The notes under the pieces: generated by a model
Databases searched by the model: none
Told to the model about the DNA's origin: nothing
What the model saw: the letters and a program-made list of their open reading frames with translations, nothing else
Shown: piece after piece, positions 32,964 through 40,941 of the stretch
How positions within the stretch are numbered: the stretch's first letter is position 1
Layout of the letters: each line of letters begins with the position of its first letter
Source of the DNA: Xanthomonas cissicola
Lineage (GTDB): Bacteria; Pseudomonadota; Gammaproteobacteria; Xanthomonadales; Xanthomonadaceae
DNA: 64,000 nt
Reading direction: 5' to 3'
Assembly (NCBI RefSeq): GCF_008801575.1
Contig: NZ_VZPL01000017.1
Span: 25,125 to 89,124, forward strand
Program-made: the position numbers and the translations under genes

Positions 32964-33033
32964 CCCGAATCCCGAATCCCGAATCCCGAATCCCGATTCC
33001 CGAATCCCGATTCCCGATTCCCGATTCCCGATT
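32964..33033. repeat. Ten tandem heptamers CCCGAAT/CCCGATT upstream of radA
   Basis: Ten perfect 7-nt units in a row: four CCCGAAT, one CCCGATT, one CCCGAAT, then four CCCGATT. The array ends 75 bp before the radA start codon. The seven-base unit is not a multiple of three, and the unit type matches the GGGAATC-like inverted repeat ahead of obgE, so both may belong to one dispersed family. Confidence 0.95.
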
Positions 33034-33108
33034 CCGCAAAGCCCTGCGTCGCGCACACTGAGACCGTCAGCCACTATCCTGCTGCTTCAGCAACGATGGG
33101 CAAGAACG

Positions 33109-34500
33109 ATGGCGAAGGCGAAAACGGCCTATGTCTGCGGCGAGTGCGGTGCCGAGTACACCAAGTGGCAGGGGCAGTGCACCGAATGCGGTGTCTGGAA
33201 CACGCTGAGCGAAATCGTGCTCGAAAGCGCCACCCCGGGCGGCAAGACATCGCCAGCGGCATCGCGGCGTAGCGGCTGGGCCGGCAAGGCCGAGGCACCC
33301 AAGATCACTGCGCTCAAGGACGTGCAGCAGTCCGAGCAGGCGCGCGTCTCCACCGGTATCGGCGAGTTCGATCGGGTGCTGGGTGGCGGGCTGGTGGAAG
33401 GGGCGGTGGTGCTGATCGGCGGCGACCCCGGGATCGGCAAGTCGACGTTGCTGCTGCAGGCGCTGGCGAGCATGGCCTCCACGTTGCCGGTGTTGTATGT
33501 GACCGGCGAGGAATCGCTGGCCCAGGTGGCCGGGCGCGCGGTGCGCCTGGATCTGCCGCTGGAAGGCCTGAACGCCCTGGCCGAAACCGGCATCGAAAAC
33601 ATCCTGCAGCACGCCAGCGTGGCCCGGCCGAAGCTGATCGTGGCCGATTCGGTACAAACCTTGTGGACCGAGTCGTTGACCGCAGCGCCGGGCTCGGTGA
33701 GCCAGGTGCGCGAGAGCGCAGCGCGGCTGGTGCGCTATGCCAAGGAAACCGGCACCGCGGTGTTTCTGGTCGGCCATGTGACCAAGGAAGGCGGCATCGC
33801 CGGGCCACGCGTGCTCGAGCACATGGTCGATGCGGTGCTGTATTTCGAAGGCGAGAGCGGCAGCCGGTTCCGCCTGCTGCGTGCGTTCAAGAACCGCTTC
33901 GGTGCGGTCAACGAACTGGGCGTGTTCGCCATGGGCGAGAAGGGCCTCAAGGAGGTCTCCAACCCGTCGGCGATCTTCCTGTCCGGCGGTAGCACCCAGC
34001 AGCCGGGCAGTTGCGTGATGGTCACCCGCGAAGGCACCCGCCCGCTGATGGTGGAGGTACAGGCGCTGGTGGATGCATCGCCGTTGTCCAACCCACGCCG
34101 GGTTGCGGTGGGTCTGGAGCAGAACCGGCTGGCGATGTTGCTGGCGGTACTGCATCGCCATGGCGGTATCGTGGTGGGCGACCAGGACGTGTTCGTCAAT
34201 GTGGTGGGCGGCATCCGCGTGCAGGAAACCGCGGCCGATTTGCCGGTGCTGCTGGCAGTGCTGTCGTCGCTGCGCGACCGGCCGCTGTCCGAAAAGACCA
34301 TCGCGTTCGGCGAAGTGGGGCTGTCTGGCGAAATCCGCCCGGTGCCCAATGGCGAGGACCGCCTGAAGGAAGCAGCGACGCATGGTTTCAAGCGTGCCAT
34401 CGTGCCCCGCGCCAATGCGCCCAAGACCACCAGCATCAAGGGCATGGAAATCATTGCGGTGGAGCGCTTGAGCCAGGCATTGGAAGCGGCGGCGGACTGA
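33109..34500 (+). CDS. radA: DNA repair protein RadA (Sms)
   Basis: A 463-residue RecA-related helicase acting on recombination branches. The N-terminal zinc finger uses C10, C13, C24 and C27 (CGECG, CTECG). Walker A is GGDPGIGKST near 104-113, the RadA-specific KNRFG motif is present, and the C-terminal Lon-like domain ends with EVGLSGEIRPV and VPRAN. The start ATG is where the zinc finger begins; the open frame upstream is the heptamer array. Confidence 0.97.
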   Translation: MAKAKTAYVCGECGAEYTKWQGQCTECGVWNTLSEIVLESATPGGKTSPAASRRSGWAGKAEAPKITALKDVQQSEQARVSTGIGEFDRVLGGGLVEGAVVLIGGDPGIGKSTLLLQALASMASTLPVLYVTGEESLAQVAGRAVRLDLPLEGLNALAETGIENILQHASVARPKLIVADSVQTLWTESLTAAPGSVSQVRESAARLVRYAKETGTAVFLVGHVTKEGGIAGPRVLEHMVDAVLYFEGESGSRFRLLRAFKNRFGAVNELGVFAMGEKGLKEVSNPSAIFLSGGSTQQPGSCVMVTREGTRPLMVEVQALVDASPLSNPRRVAVGLEQNRLAMLLAVLHRHGGIVVGDQDVFVNVVGGIRVQETAADLPVLLAVLSSLRDRPLSEKTIAFGEVGLSGEIRPVPNGEDRLKEAATHGFKRAIVPRANAPKTTSIKGMEIIAVERLSQALEAAAD

Positions 34501-34613
34501 AGCCGCGCGGCGCGCGCATGTTGCGATAGGCCAGGCCAGCGACCTGCCGACGCGACGCAAGCACCGCATTGGCCATGTTCGGGAGCAGTATGCAGCCATC
34601 GTTCCGACCGATT

Positions 34614-34641
34614 GCCGGACGACCATCGATGGTCGTCCGGC
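34614..34641. terminator. 28-nt perfect palindrome, possible terminator of radA
   Basis: GCCGGACGACCATC followed by its exact reverse complement. There is no T-run, so termination is uncertain; it could also be a protein-binding palindrome. Confidence 0.4.
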
Positions 34642-34771
34642 TTGGTCACTACAGGTGCGGCCGTGCTGTCACCTTCAAAAAACGCTGAGCGCAGAGGCGT
34701 CGCGCGCCTTTCAGACCTGCTCCGTGAGGCGGGCACGGCATGCGCCGCGGGGCAACCGGACGCCTGCAAAC

Positions 34772-34788
34772 CGTTTGTCGGACAAACG
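34772..34788. promoter_or_regulatory. Inverted repeat CGTTTGTC-G-GACAAACG upstream of the DUF805 gene
   Basis: A perfect 8-bp inverted repeat with a one-base centre, 128 bp before the DUF805 start codon. Its form suits a dimeric regulator. Function inferred from position only. Confidence 0.4.
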
Positions 34789-34915
34789 CCGGGATTTGCA
34801 TTTGGTTGTCGAGAAAGCGTTTTCAGAAAGAGTGAGGCTATGGCAACATGCGCGGCCCGTTGCACTGCGCACCGGATCACAGACACCGCTCACTGCCGTT
34901 TTCAGGAGAATCACG

Positions 34916-35302
34916 ATGGAATGGATGTTGCTGCCGCTCAAGCGCTACGCCGACTTCAACGGTCGCTCGCGTCGCAAGGAATACTGGATGTTCGCGCTGA
35001 TGCAGTTCCTGGTGCTGTTCGTGTTTGGCGGCCTGTTTGCCGTTGCCGCAGTGGCGATGGAGAACGAGAACGGCCCTGGCGCGCTGGCTTGGCTGATCTG
35101 TGCGGTCATGGTGCTCGCTTGTCTGGCGTTGATCGTGCCCGGCATTGCAGTCACGGTGCGCCGCCTGCACGACCAGGACAAGTCCGGCTGGTTTTACCTG
35201 ATCAGCCTGGTGCCGTATGTTGGCGCTTTCGTGTTGCTGGTCTTCATGTGCATCGAAGGCACGCCCGGCCCGAACCAATACGGCGAAAATCCCAAGCAGT
35301 AA
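34916..35302 (+). CDS. DUF805 inner-membrane protein
   Basis: A 128-residue protein with the DUF805 signature YADFNGRSRRKEYWMF (about 11-26), three or four membrane helices, and the conserved loop RRLHDQDKSGWF (82-93). The family has no settled function. CAGGAG lies 8 bp before the ATG. The C-terminus GPNQYGENP is also a family hallmark. It is followed by a strong hairpin. Confidence 0.88.
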   Translation: MEWMLLPLKRYADFNGRSRRKEYWMFALMQFLVLFVFGGLFAVAAVAMENENGPGALAWLICAVMVLACLALIVPGIAVTVRRLHDQDKSGWFYLISLVPYVGAFVLLVFMCIEGTPGPNQYGENPKQ

Positions 35303-35321
35303 CTCGCGCGTTATGAAAGCG

Positions 35322-35355
35322 GACAACGGCGCAGGGGTCTCCCTGCGCCGTTGTC
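35322..35355 (+). terminator. Terminator after the DUF805 gene
   Basis: A perfect 15-bp stem (35322-35336 with 35341-35355, loop GTCT), followed by GTTTG. The stem is strong and the T-run short. Confidence 0.65.
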
Positions 35356-35791
35356 GTTTGTGAGTGCGCCAACGGTGCCATGCGCGTCGCCCATAGGCGG
35401 AACGTCACTGCTCCGCAGACGGGTGTCCGGATCCGGACCCCCAGACATGGACGGTGGCGACACAGCGACATGCTTGGGGCGTCTTTCGCTCAGCAGTCCC
35501 GGGGCAGCTGACAGTGCCTCATTCGTCGCTGCCACACCGCTGTAGAGATGCAGCGATATCGCTCAACGCTGATCAGCATGTACCCCGCGCTGTGCAGTGA
35601 GCGATGCAGTTGCAGTCGTATGGCCCGCACCTGCAGAACTCGAGTTGCGACACAGCCTGCGGGCCAGGTGCGCGTGTAGATCGCTCTGCCTTTGAGAGCG
35701 TGCCGACGCTCATCGTGTCATCAAACACCCTTCGCTTTAACGCAAGCGAGAGTGCGCAATGCAGATCGCAGATCGGCAGCGGTGCGCTTGC
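35356..35791. other. Spacer between the DUF805 gene and hrpG
   Basis: About 436 bp between convergent genes with no supported ORF, RNA or repeat. I see nothing in it beyond lower GC than the flanking genes. Confidence 0.5.
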
Positions 35792-36583
35792 TCAGCAGGC
35801 GGCTGCGTGATGTGCAGGGCCAAGGCTTGGGCTCACGGCCTTGCTCATTGTCGTTGCCTCCGTATCGTGCAGCGCGAGCTCCAACTTGTAGCCGTGCGAA
35901 TAGACGGTTCTGATGCGCACTGCGCTGCTGTCACTGCTCAGCTGCAGTTTCTTGCGCAACTTGTAGATGTGCTGCTCCATGGTGCGGTCGGTGAATTCGG
36001 TGTGGCTGCCCCAGACGGCCTTGGCCAGTTGGCAACGCCGGAAACACACGCCGGGGCTGGAAAAGAGCAGCCAGGCAATTGAGAACTCGCGTGCGGTCAA
36101 TACGATCGGCTTGCCGTCCAGATAGACGGTATTTTCATCGCGGATCAACCGGTATGGACCAACGCTCAGGTGCTGCGTCTCCGAGCAGGCATGCGCCACC
36201 GGCGATATCGCCAGCGCCGCGCGCACGTGTAACTCGTGCGAATTGAAAGGCAGCGCAAGGACTTCCTGCGCGCCTGCGCGATACCAGGCCAGAATGTTGT
36301 CTGCGCAATCGAAACGTCCAAGCACGATCAACGGGGTGGGCTGGCCGCTATGGCAGCGCTGCCATGCCAGCAGTGAACTGTCATCGGCGGCGACATAGCT
36401 GGCATCGAAGATCAGCAGCTCGCACGGCGAATGCCGCAGCGTACGCAAAAGCTCCAGTTCATCGGAAAACGTCGAGACATTGCGCGCAAGCGGTGCGAGG
36501 CTGGCGTTGACCTGCGAGACCAGGCGCGCATCCTGCGTCAACAGGAACACCGATCCGGCGTTGGGGGGAGAGTGGTCGTTCAT
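35792..36583 (-). CDS. hrpG: OmpR-family virulence regulator HrpG
   Basis: A 263-residue response-regulator-like protein, the length of HrpG, which heads the Xanthomonas hrp cascade and switches on hrpX. The N-terminal receiver-like domain (about 10-125) keeps a phosphoacceptor-position Asp (D60 in LLIFDASY) but lacks the conserved Lys: the expected K-P-F is L-P-F at 111-113. The C-terminal winged helix (about 140-236) has LTAREFSIAWLL and the recognition helix RTMEQHIYKLRKKL, ending HGYKLEL. No cognate kinase gene is adjacent. Identification rests on length, domain makeup and position beside hrpX, transcribed divergently. Confidence 0.95.
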   Translation of the reverse strand: MNDHSPPNAGSVFLLTQDARLVSQVNASLAPLARNVSTFSDELELLRTLRHSPCELLIFDASYVAADDSSLLAWQRCHSGQPTPLIVLGRFDCADNILAWYRAGAQEVLALPFNSHELHVRAALAISPVAHACSETQHLSVGPYRLIRDENTVYLDGKPIVLTAREFSIAWLLFSSPGVCFRRCQLAKAVWGSHTEFTDRTMEQHIYKLRKKLQLSSDSSAVRIRTVYSHGYKLELALHDTEATTMSKAVSPSLGPAHHAAAC

Positions 36584-37408
36584 TTAGGCGGCCTTCGCGT
36601 GTCGGCGTACAAGCCACGCATGGGGCGGGCGCCGGTGCTGGTCGGCCAATGCCAGGACAAAATCCATCTTCAAAGATCGCTGCATCGTCGGACCAGTCGG
36701 TTGGCGGGGGAGAGTCCAGCGGAGCTGGACGAATGGTATGTACCATTGCCGGGACCAAAAGTTTCACACTTGCGTACGCGGCTTCGGATTTGTCGCCAGC
36801 GGCTTTAGCTCGCGCTCATTTAGACGTAACAGAGCTCTTACATAGCGGGCATGTCTGGTCCGAATGCAATCGCTACATGCAGTCATGCAGCAAGGCATGG
36901 ACCGACACGCGTGACCAGAGACATCGGTCCGCCGAGGTCTAGACCAACCTATTGCGATTGGTCGTGTGATCGCGCGTGACTGGAATAGGTCGGCAGCGAT
37001 CTGCCCTCGTGTCATGTCTGCTTCTCTCGATCAAATGCGCTTGGGCATACGTGTCCGTACAGTCATCGGGCATCGCCTTGGTCATCGCCGACAGCCATCA
37101 ATGCGCATGGACGCAGCGCGTTCGCAGACGTTGTCCGACTGTGCCTTGGATATTGGCGCAGACCGGCGATATCAATACTCAACCGGATGGCGCGAAATAT
37201 CTGGCGTTACGACGACGTCGACGGTGTGCAACTGCGCTTTGCGCCGCGAAAAAACGCATCACATGGATGTTCGACAGAGTGAGCTTTTTTGATTTTTTCG
37301 ATGGCTTTCAGAGAGAAATTCTATTGGATCCGCTGCATACAATCGTTTGCGCCAGCGAGTTAGGCGCCTGTTGTCTTTTGCTCCGCCCCCCCAAAGAGAG
37401 AGACCGGC
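36584..37408. promoter_or_regulatory. Divergent hrpG-hrpX intergenic region
   Basis: 825 bp of lower-GC DNA with no supported gene. It must hold the promoters of both regulators. A C7 run (37386-37392) followed by AAAGAGAGAGA lies just before the hrpX start and supplies its purine-rich ribosome-binding region. I found no TTCGB-N15-TTCGB (PIP) box in it, which agrees with hrpX being controlled by HrpG rather than by itself. Confidence 0.6.
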
Positions 37409-38839
37409 ATGATCCTTTCCACTTACTTTGCAGCGATCTCTGCGGTGTCCTACGCAGAACGTCTTCCTACGTATACGAGCAGGATGCTGGTTGGTGCTTG
37501 GCCACAGGGACTGCAACATCTCCAACAGCGACGCGACGGACAGGGCGCTGTGGATGGCGCCGATGATGAGGTCAGTTTGTTCGGTGCCAGCGGCGATGCG
37601 TTGCTGATCCTGGAATATCAGGAAGAGGCCGAAGATGCGTATCGGCAGGCCTTGAAGGCAATGCGCGGGCATCAGCGCCAATTGCGCCTGCTGTCGTGCA
37701 GGAACACCGCCTGGTTGATGCTGAGCCAGCGGCGCCTGAGCGCGGCGTTGAATTGCTTTGCGCAGTTGGCAATGGACCGCGAAACGTCGCCCAGCCTGTG
37801 CGGCGAGAGCCTGCTGGGCAAGTCGCTGGCCCACTTCCATCTCGGCCAGAGTACGTTGGCCTTGCAGACCCTGGAGCGCGCCAGCGAGGTGCTGGCCGAC
37901 CTGGAGAGCGGGGCGTCGGAATGGCTGCGGATCGCCACTGCGCTGCGTCTGGACATGATTGCGCAGCTGCGTATCCGTCGCTCCGATCGCATGAGCGACC
38001 ATGTGTTCTGGCAAGCCACGCTGCGCCAGGAAGATGCCGCGCATGCCTTCGAGCCCAGCGACCTGCGCGCCTGCATCGCCGATCTGGCAGAAAGCATGCC
38101 GGTGCTGGCGCAGCGCATGCGGCATGTGCGTAGCCTGCTGCGTATTGCCGGTGGCGACACCTTCGGCTTCGACGCGCAGATCGACGCATTGCCGGCCGCG
38201 GCCACCGGCTGCCCGCCGTGCGCGCGTCAGGACGCGCAGGTGGAGCTGGCGCTGGCGGCATTGGCGGTGGGCCGTGCCGATCTTGCCGAGCGTGCGCTGG
38301 CCGGCGCCGGTCGGCATCATGCGCCGCGCTGGAATCTGGAGTTCGAGTACTGCCAGGCCAAGATCAGCCAGGCGATGGGGCGCACCGAACAAGCGTTACT
38401 GCTCTACAACCGCTACGCGCTGGACGCGGTGCAGTGTCTGCGCAGCGAAGTGCAAGCGCCGCGCTTGCTGGAAAGCGGCACACCGGCCCACGTCAGCGAC
38501 GATATCTCCGCCCGGTTGCCGGCCAAGTATCGACGCGCCTACAGCTACATGATCACCAATGCGCATCGCTCGGATCTGTCGATCAACGAAGTGGCCGCAC
38601 AGATCGGAGTCACCGGGCGCGCGCTGCAGCAAGCCTTCAAGTCGGCTACCGGGCTATCGCCGACGCAGGTGCTGCGCCGTTACCGGATGCAAAGCATCCG
38701 CGACGAACTGCTGGCCGAAGGCGGCTGCGGCAGTGTGTTGCAGGCGGCCAGTCGTTGGGGCGTCGGTAGTCGTTCGGCGTTGGCCAAGGGCTATCGCCAG
38801 CACTTCAATGAAGCGCCGATGGAGACCTTGCAGCGGTAA
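37409..38839 (+). CDS. hrpX: AraC-family transcriptional activator HrpX
   Basis: A 476-residue activator, exactly the length of Xanthomonas HrpX, which binds PIP boxes ahead of type III secretion and effector genes. The N-terminus reads ILSTYFAAISAVSYAERLP. The first 370 residues form a helical, TPR-like sensor region. The C-terminal AraC domain (about 378-476) has two helix-turn-helix units, LSINEVAAQIGVTGRALQQA and GSVLQAASRWGVGSRSALAK. The two flanking Hsp90/TPR genes follow on the same strand after a hairpin. Confidence 0.96.
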   Translation: MILSTYFAAISAVSYAERLPTYTSRMLVGAWPQGLQHLQQRRDGQGAVDGADDEVSLFGASGDALLILEYQEEAEDAYRQALKAMRGHQRQLRLLSCRNTAWLMLSQRRLSAALNCFAQLAMDRETSPSLCGESLLGKSLAHFHLGQSTLALQTLERASEVLADLESGASEWLRIATALRLDMIAQLRIRRSDRMSDHVFWQATLRQEDAAHAFEPSDLRACIADLAESMPVLAQRMRHVRSLLRIAGGDTFGFDAQIDALPAAATGCPPCARQDAQVELALAALAVGRADLAERALAGAGRHHAPRWNLEFEYCQAKISQAMGRTEQALLLYNRYALDAVQCLRSEVQAPRLLESGTPAHVSDDISARLPAKYRRAYSYMITNAHRSDLSINEVAAQIGVTGRALQQAFKSATGLSPTQVLRRYRMQSIRDELLAEGGCGSVLQAASRWGVGSRSALAKGYRQHFNEAPMETLQR

Positions 38840-38849
38840 TTTCCGCAAC

Positions 38850-38879
38850 CCACGGATTGGTAGCGCTACCGATCCGTGG
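38850..38879 (+). terminator. Candidate terminator of hrpX
   Basis: A 13-bp stem (one G-T pair) with loop GCGC starts 10 bp after the stop codon. No T-run follows, so read-through into the Hsp90-like gene is possible. Confidence 0.45.
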
Positions 38880-39048
38880 TGGGTCAACCCGACGCGGTGC
38901 AGTGCGCGTCGCTGTGCGCAACGGAGGGCAGGGGCCAAACTGAGACGTGCGTGCAATGTGGGTTCCGGCTATCCTTTCCGGCTGGCACTGGCACCCAGGG
39001 GGACGCGTCCGAGGATGGGCGTCGTCGCCGAGGAAACGACGACCGATC

Positions 39049-40917
39049 ATGCAAGATCCCACTCCCGGGGCGACCGACGCCTCGCAGATCCGCCGGGCAG
39101 GCGTCGATCTCAATGGACTGATGTCGGTCCTCAGCAAGCACCTGTATTCCACCCCGGTGGTGGCGCTGCGCGAGCTGGTGCAGAACGCGCACGATTCCAT
39201 CCTGCGTCGTCGTCTGGAACAACCCGATTGGCAGGGCGAATCGCGCATCGAGGTGCATGCCGATACCGCGCAGGGCATCGTGCGCATCGTCGATACCGGT
39301 GCCGGACTGACCCAGCAGGAGATCCACGACTACCTGGCTACCGTGGGCGTGGGATATACGCGCGGGCTGCGCCAGGGCGGCCACGAGGACAGCGGCCTGA
39401 TCGGCATGTTCGGGCTGGGCTTCTTGTCCGCCTTCGTGCTGGCGCGGCGGGTGACCGTGCGCACCACCTCCTACCAGTCCACCACGCTGGGCCATTGCTA
39501 CATCTCCAGCAACGCCGAGCAGTACACGGTTAGCCCGATTCCTGCGCGTGCGCAGGTGGGCACCGAGGTGGTGCTGGAGTTGCACAGCGATTATCTGTCG
39601 TTGGCTCAGGAAGGACGGCTGCGCGAGATTCTGTCGCGCTATTGCGCGCTGTTGCGCGAGCCGATCTGGATCGGCGCTGCGGCGCAGCCGATCAATCCCG
39701 AGCCGCCGCCGTGGCGCGTGCAGGACGCCGCACCGCTGCATCCGGTGCAGGCCTGGCGCCGTCAACGCGAGTTCGCCGCGCGCTTCGAGCGCAATTTCGA
39801 GCCGTTGTGCTGCATGCCGGTACGTGCGGAAGAGGGCAGCGATGCGGTCGGCCTGCTGTGGGTGCAGGACGGTGCGACCTACGGCACCAGCGACAACCGC
39901 AATCTCTCGGTCTTCCTGCGCGGCATGTTGCTGGATGACAACGCGCGCGAACTGCTGCCGCCGTGGGCGGGCTTCATCGGTGGGGTGATCGAATCCAATC
40001 GGTTGACGCCTACCGCAAGCCGCGAGGATCTGCAGCGCGATACGGTCTATGGCGCGGTGCAGCACGCCTTGTCCGAAGCCTTGGTGCAGGGCTTGGCCGA
40101 TGTGGCGCGTCAGCAACCGGAGGCATGGCGACGCATCCTGCTGCGGCATAACGAAGCCCTGCTGGGCGCAGCGTTGTGCGATGAGCGCCTGTTCGAATTA
40201 CTGCTGGAACACGTGCGGGTACCGACATCGCAAGGCGATCTGCCGGCGCAGCAATTGCAATCGCGCGGTGCGGTGCACGTGATCCTCGATAGCGACAGCG
40301 GTTTCGAAGAAATGCTGTTCCGCGCGATGGGCGTGCCGGTCGCCTATGGCAACCGGTATGCGGTGGTGCCGTTTCTGCGGCGCTGGGCGCAGGCCAAGGG
40401 TGTGCGTCTGGTCGAGCTGGGCACCGAGCAGGGCAACCGCCAGCTATTCCACCTGGATACGCTGCCGGCCGACGAACTGGCCTGGCTGGAACAGCATTTG
40501 GGCGATGGCGAAGCGCTGGTGCCTGCGCGTTTCAGTCCGCAGGAACTGCCGTTGGTGGTAGTGCCCGACCGCGAGGCCGAGCTCAAACGCCGCCTGGAGC
40601 AGGACGAGAACGACAAGCGCGTGTCCACCGCCGCGTTACGCCTGGCGCGGCAGTTCACCGCGCGCATCGAAGCGCGGCAGACCCAGCGGCTGTATCTGAA
40701 TCTGGATAATCCCGCGCTGCAGGCCTTGCTGGACGCGCAGCGCGCAGGCAACCCACAGGCAGCGGTGGCGGCACGCTTGCTGCGCGCGCTCAAGGTGATC
40801 GTCGCGGCGCAAGGGCGCACGCAGCCGCAGGCGAGCAGCACCGAATCGGGCGTTTCCGATCTCAACAAGGCCTTCGGCGATTTCGCTGGGACCGTGACCC
40901 AATTGCTGGCGCGCTGA
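39049..40917 (+). CDS. Divergent Hsp90-family (HtpG-like) ATPase
   Basis: A 622-residue protein with the GHKL ATPase and middle domains of Hsp90. The ATP site is RELVQNAHDS (41-50, with the catalytic Glu42 and Mg-binding Asn46), VDTGAGL (81-87) and GLIGMFGLGFLSAF (116-129). The middle-domain segment FLRGMLLDDNARELLPPW and TASREDLQRD corresponds to the SRE motif, where HtpG has N-V-S-R-E. The C-terminal third is poorly conserved and shows no MEEVD-like tail. The true HtpG is expected elsewhere, so this is likely a specialised paralogue. The ATG at 39049 is chosen by homology; its ribosome-binding site is weak. The TPR-like gene starts 24 bp downstream. Confidence 0.85.
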   Translation: MQDPTPGATDASQIRRAGVDLNGLMSVLSKHLYSTPVVALRELVQNAHDSILRRRLEQPDWQGESRIEVHADTAQGIVRIVDTGAGLTQQEIHDYLATVGVGYTRGLRQGGHEDSGLIGMFGLGFLSAFVLARRVTVRTTSYQSTTLGHCYISSNAEQYTVSPIPARAQVGTEVVLELHSDYLSLAQEGRLREILSRYCALLREPIWIGAAAQPINPEPPPWRVQDAAPLHPVQAWRRQREFAARFERNFEPLCCMPVRAEEGSDAVGLLWVQDGATYGTSDNRNLSVFLRGMLLDDNARELLPPWAGFIGGVIESNRLTPTASREDLQRDTVYGAVQHALSEALVQGLADVARQQPEAWRRILLRHNEALLGAALCDERLFELLLEHVRVPTSQGDLPAQQLQSRGAVHVILDSDSGFEEMLFRAMGVPVAYGNRYAVVPFLRRWAQAKGVRLVELGTEQGNRQLFHLDTLPADELAWLEQHLGDGEALVPARFSPQELPLVVVPDREAELKRRLEQDENDKRVSTAALRLARQFTARIEARQTQRLYLNLDNPALQALLDAQRAGNPQAAVAARLLRALKVIVAAQGRTQPQASSTESGVSDLNKAFGDFAGTVTQLLAR

Positions 40918-40941
40918 GCGCCGCATCGCAGGAGCGACACG

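Larger units (their letters stand above)
34501..34915. other. Spacer between radA and the DUF805 gene
   Basis: 415 bp without a supported gene. It contains a 28-nt perfect palindrome (34614-34641) that may end the radA transcript, and a second inverted repeat at 34772-34788. Confidence 0.5.

Noticed and set aside
32964..33033. Heptamer array as a CRISPR array
   Set aside because: Units are only 7 nt, directly adjacent, with no spacers.
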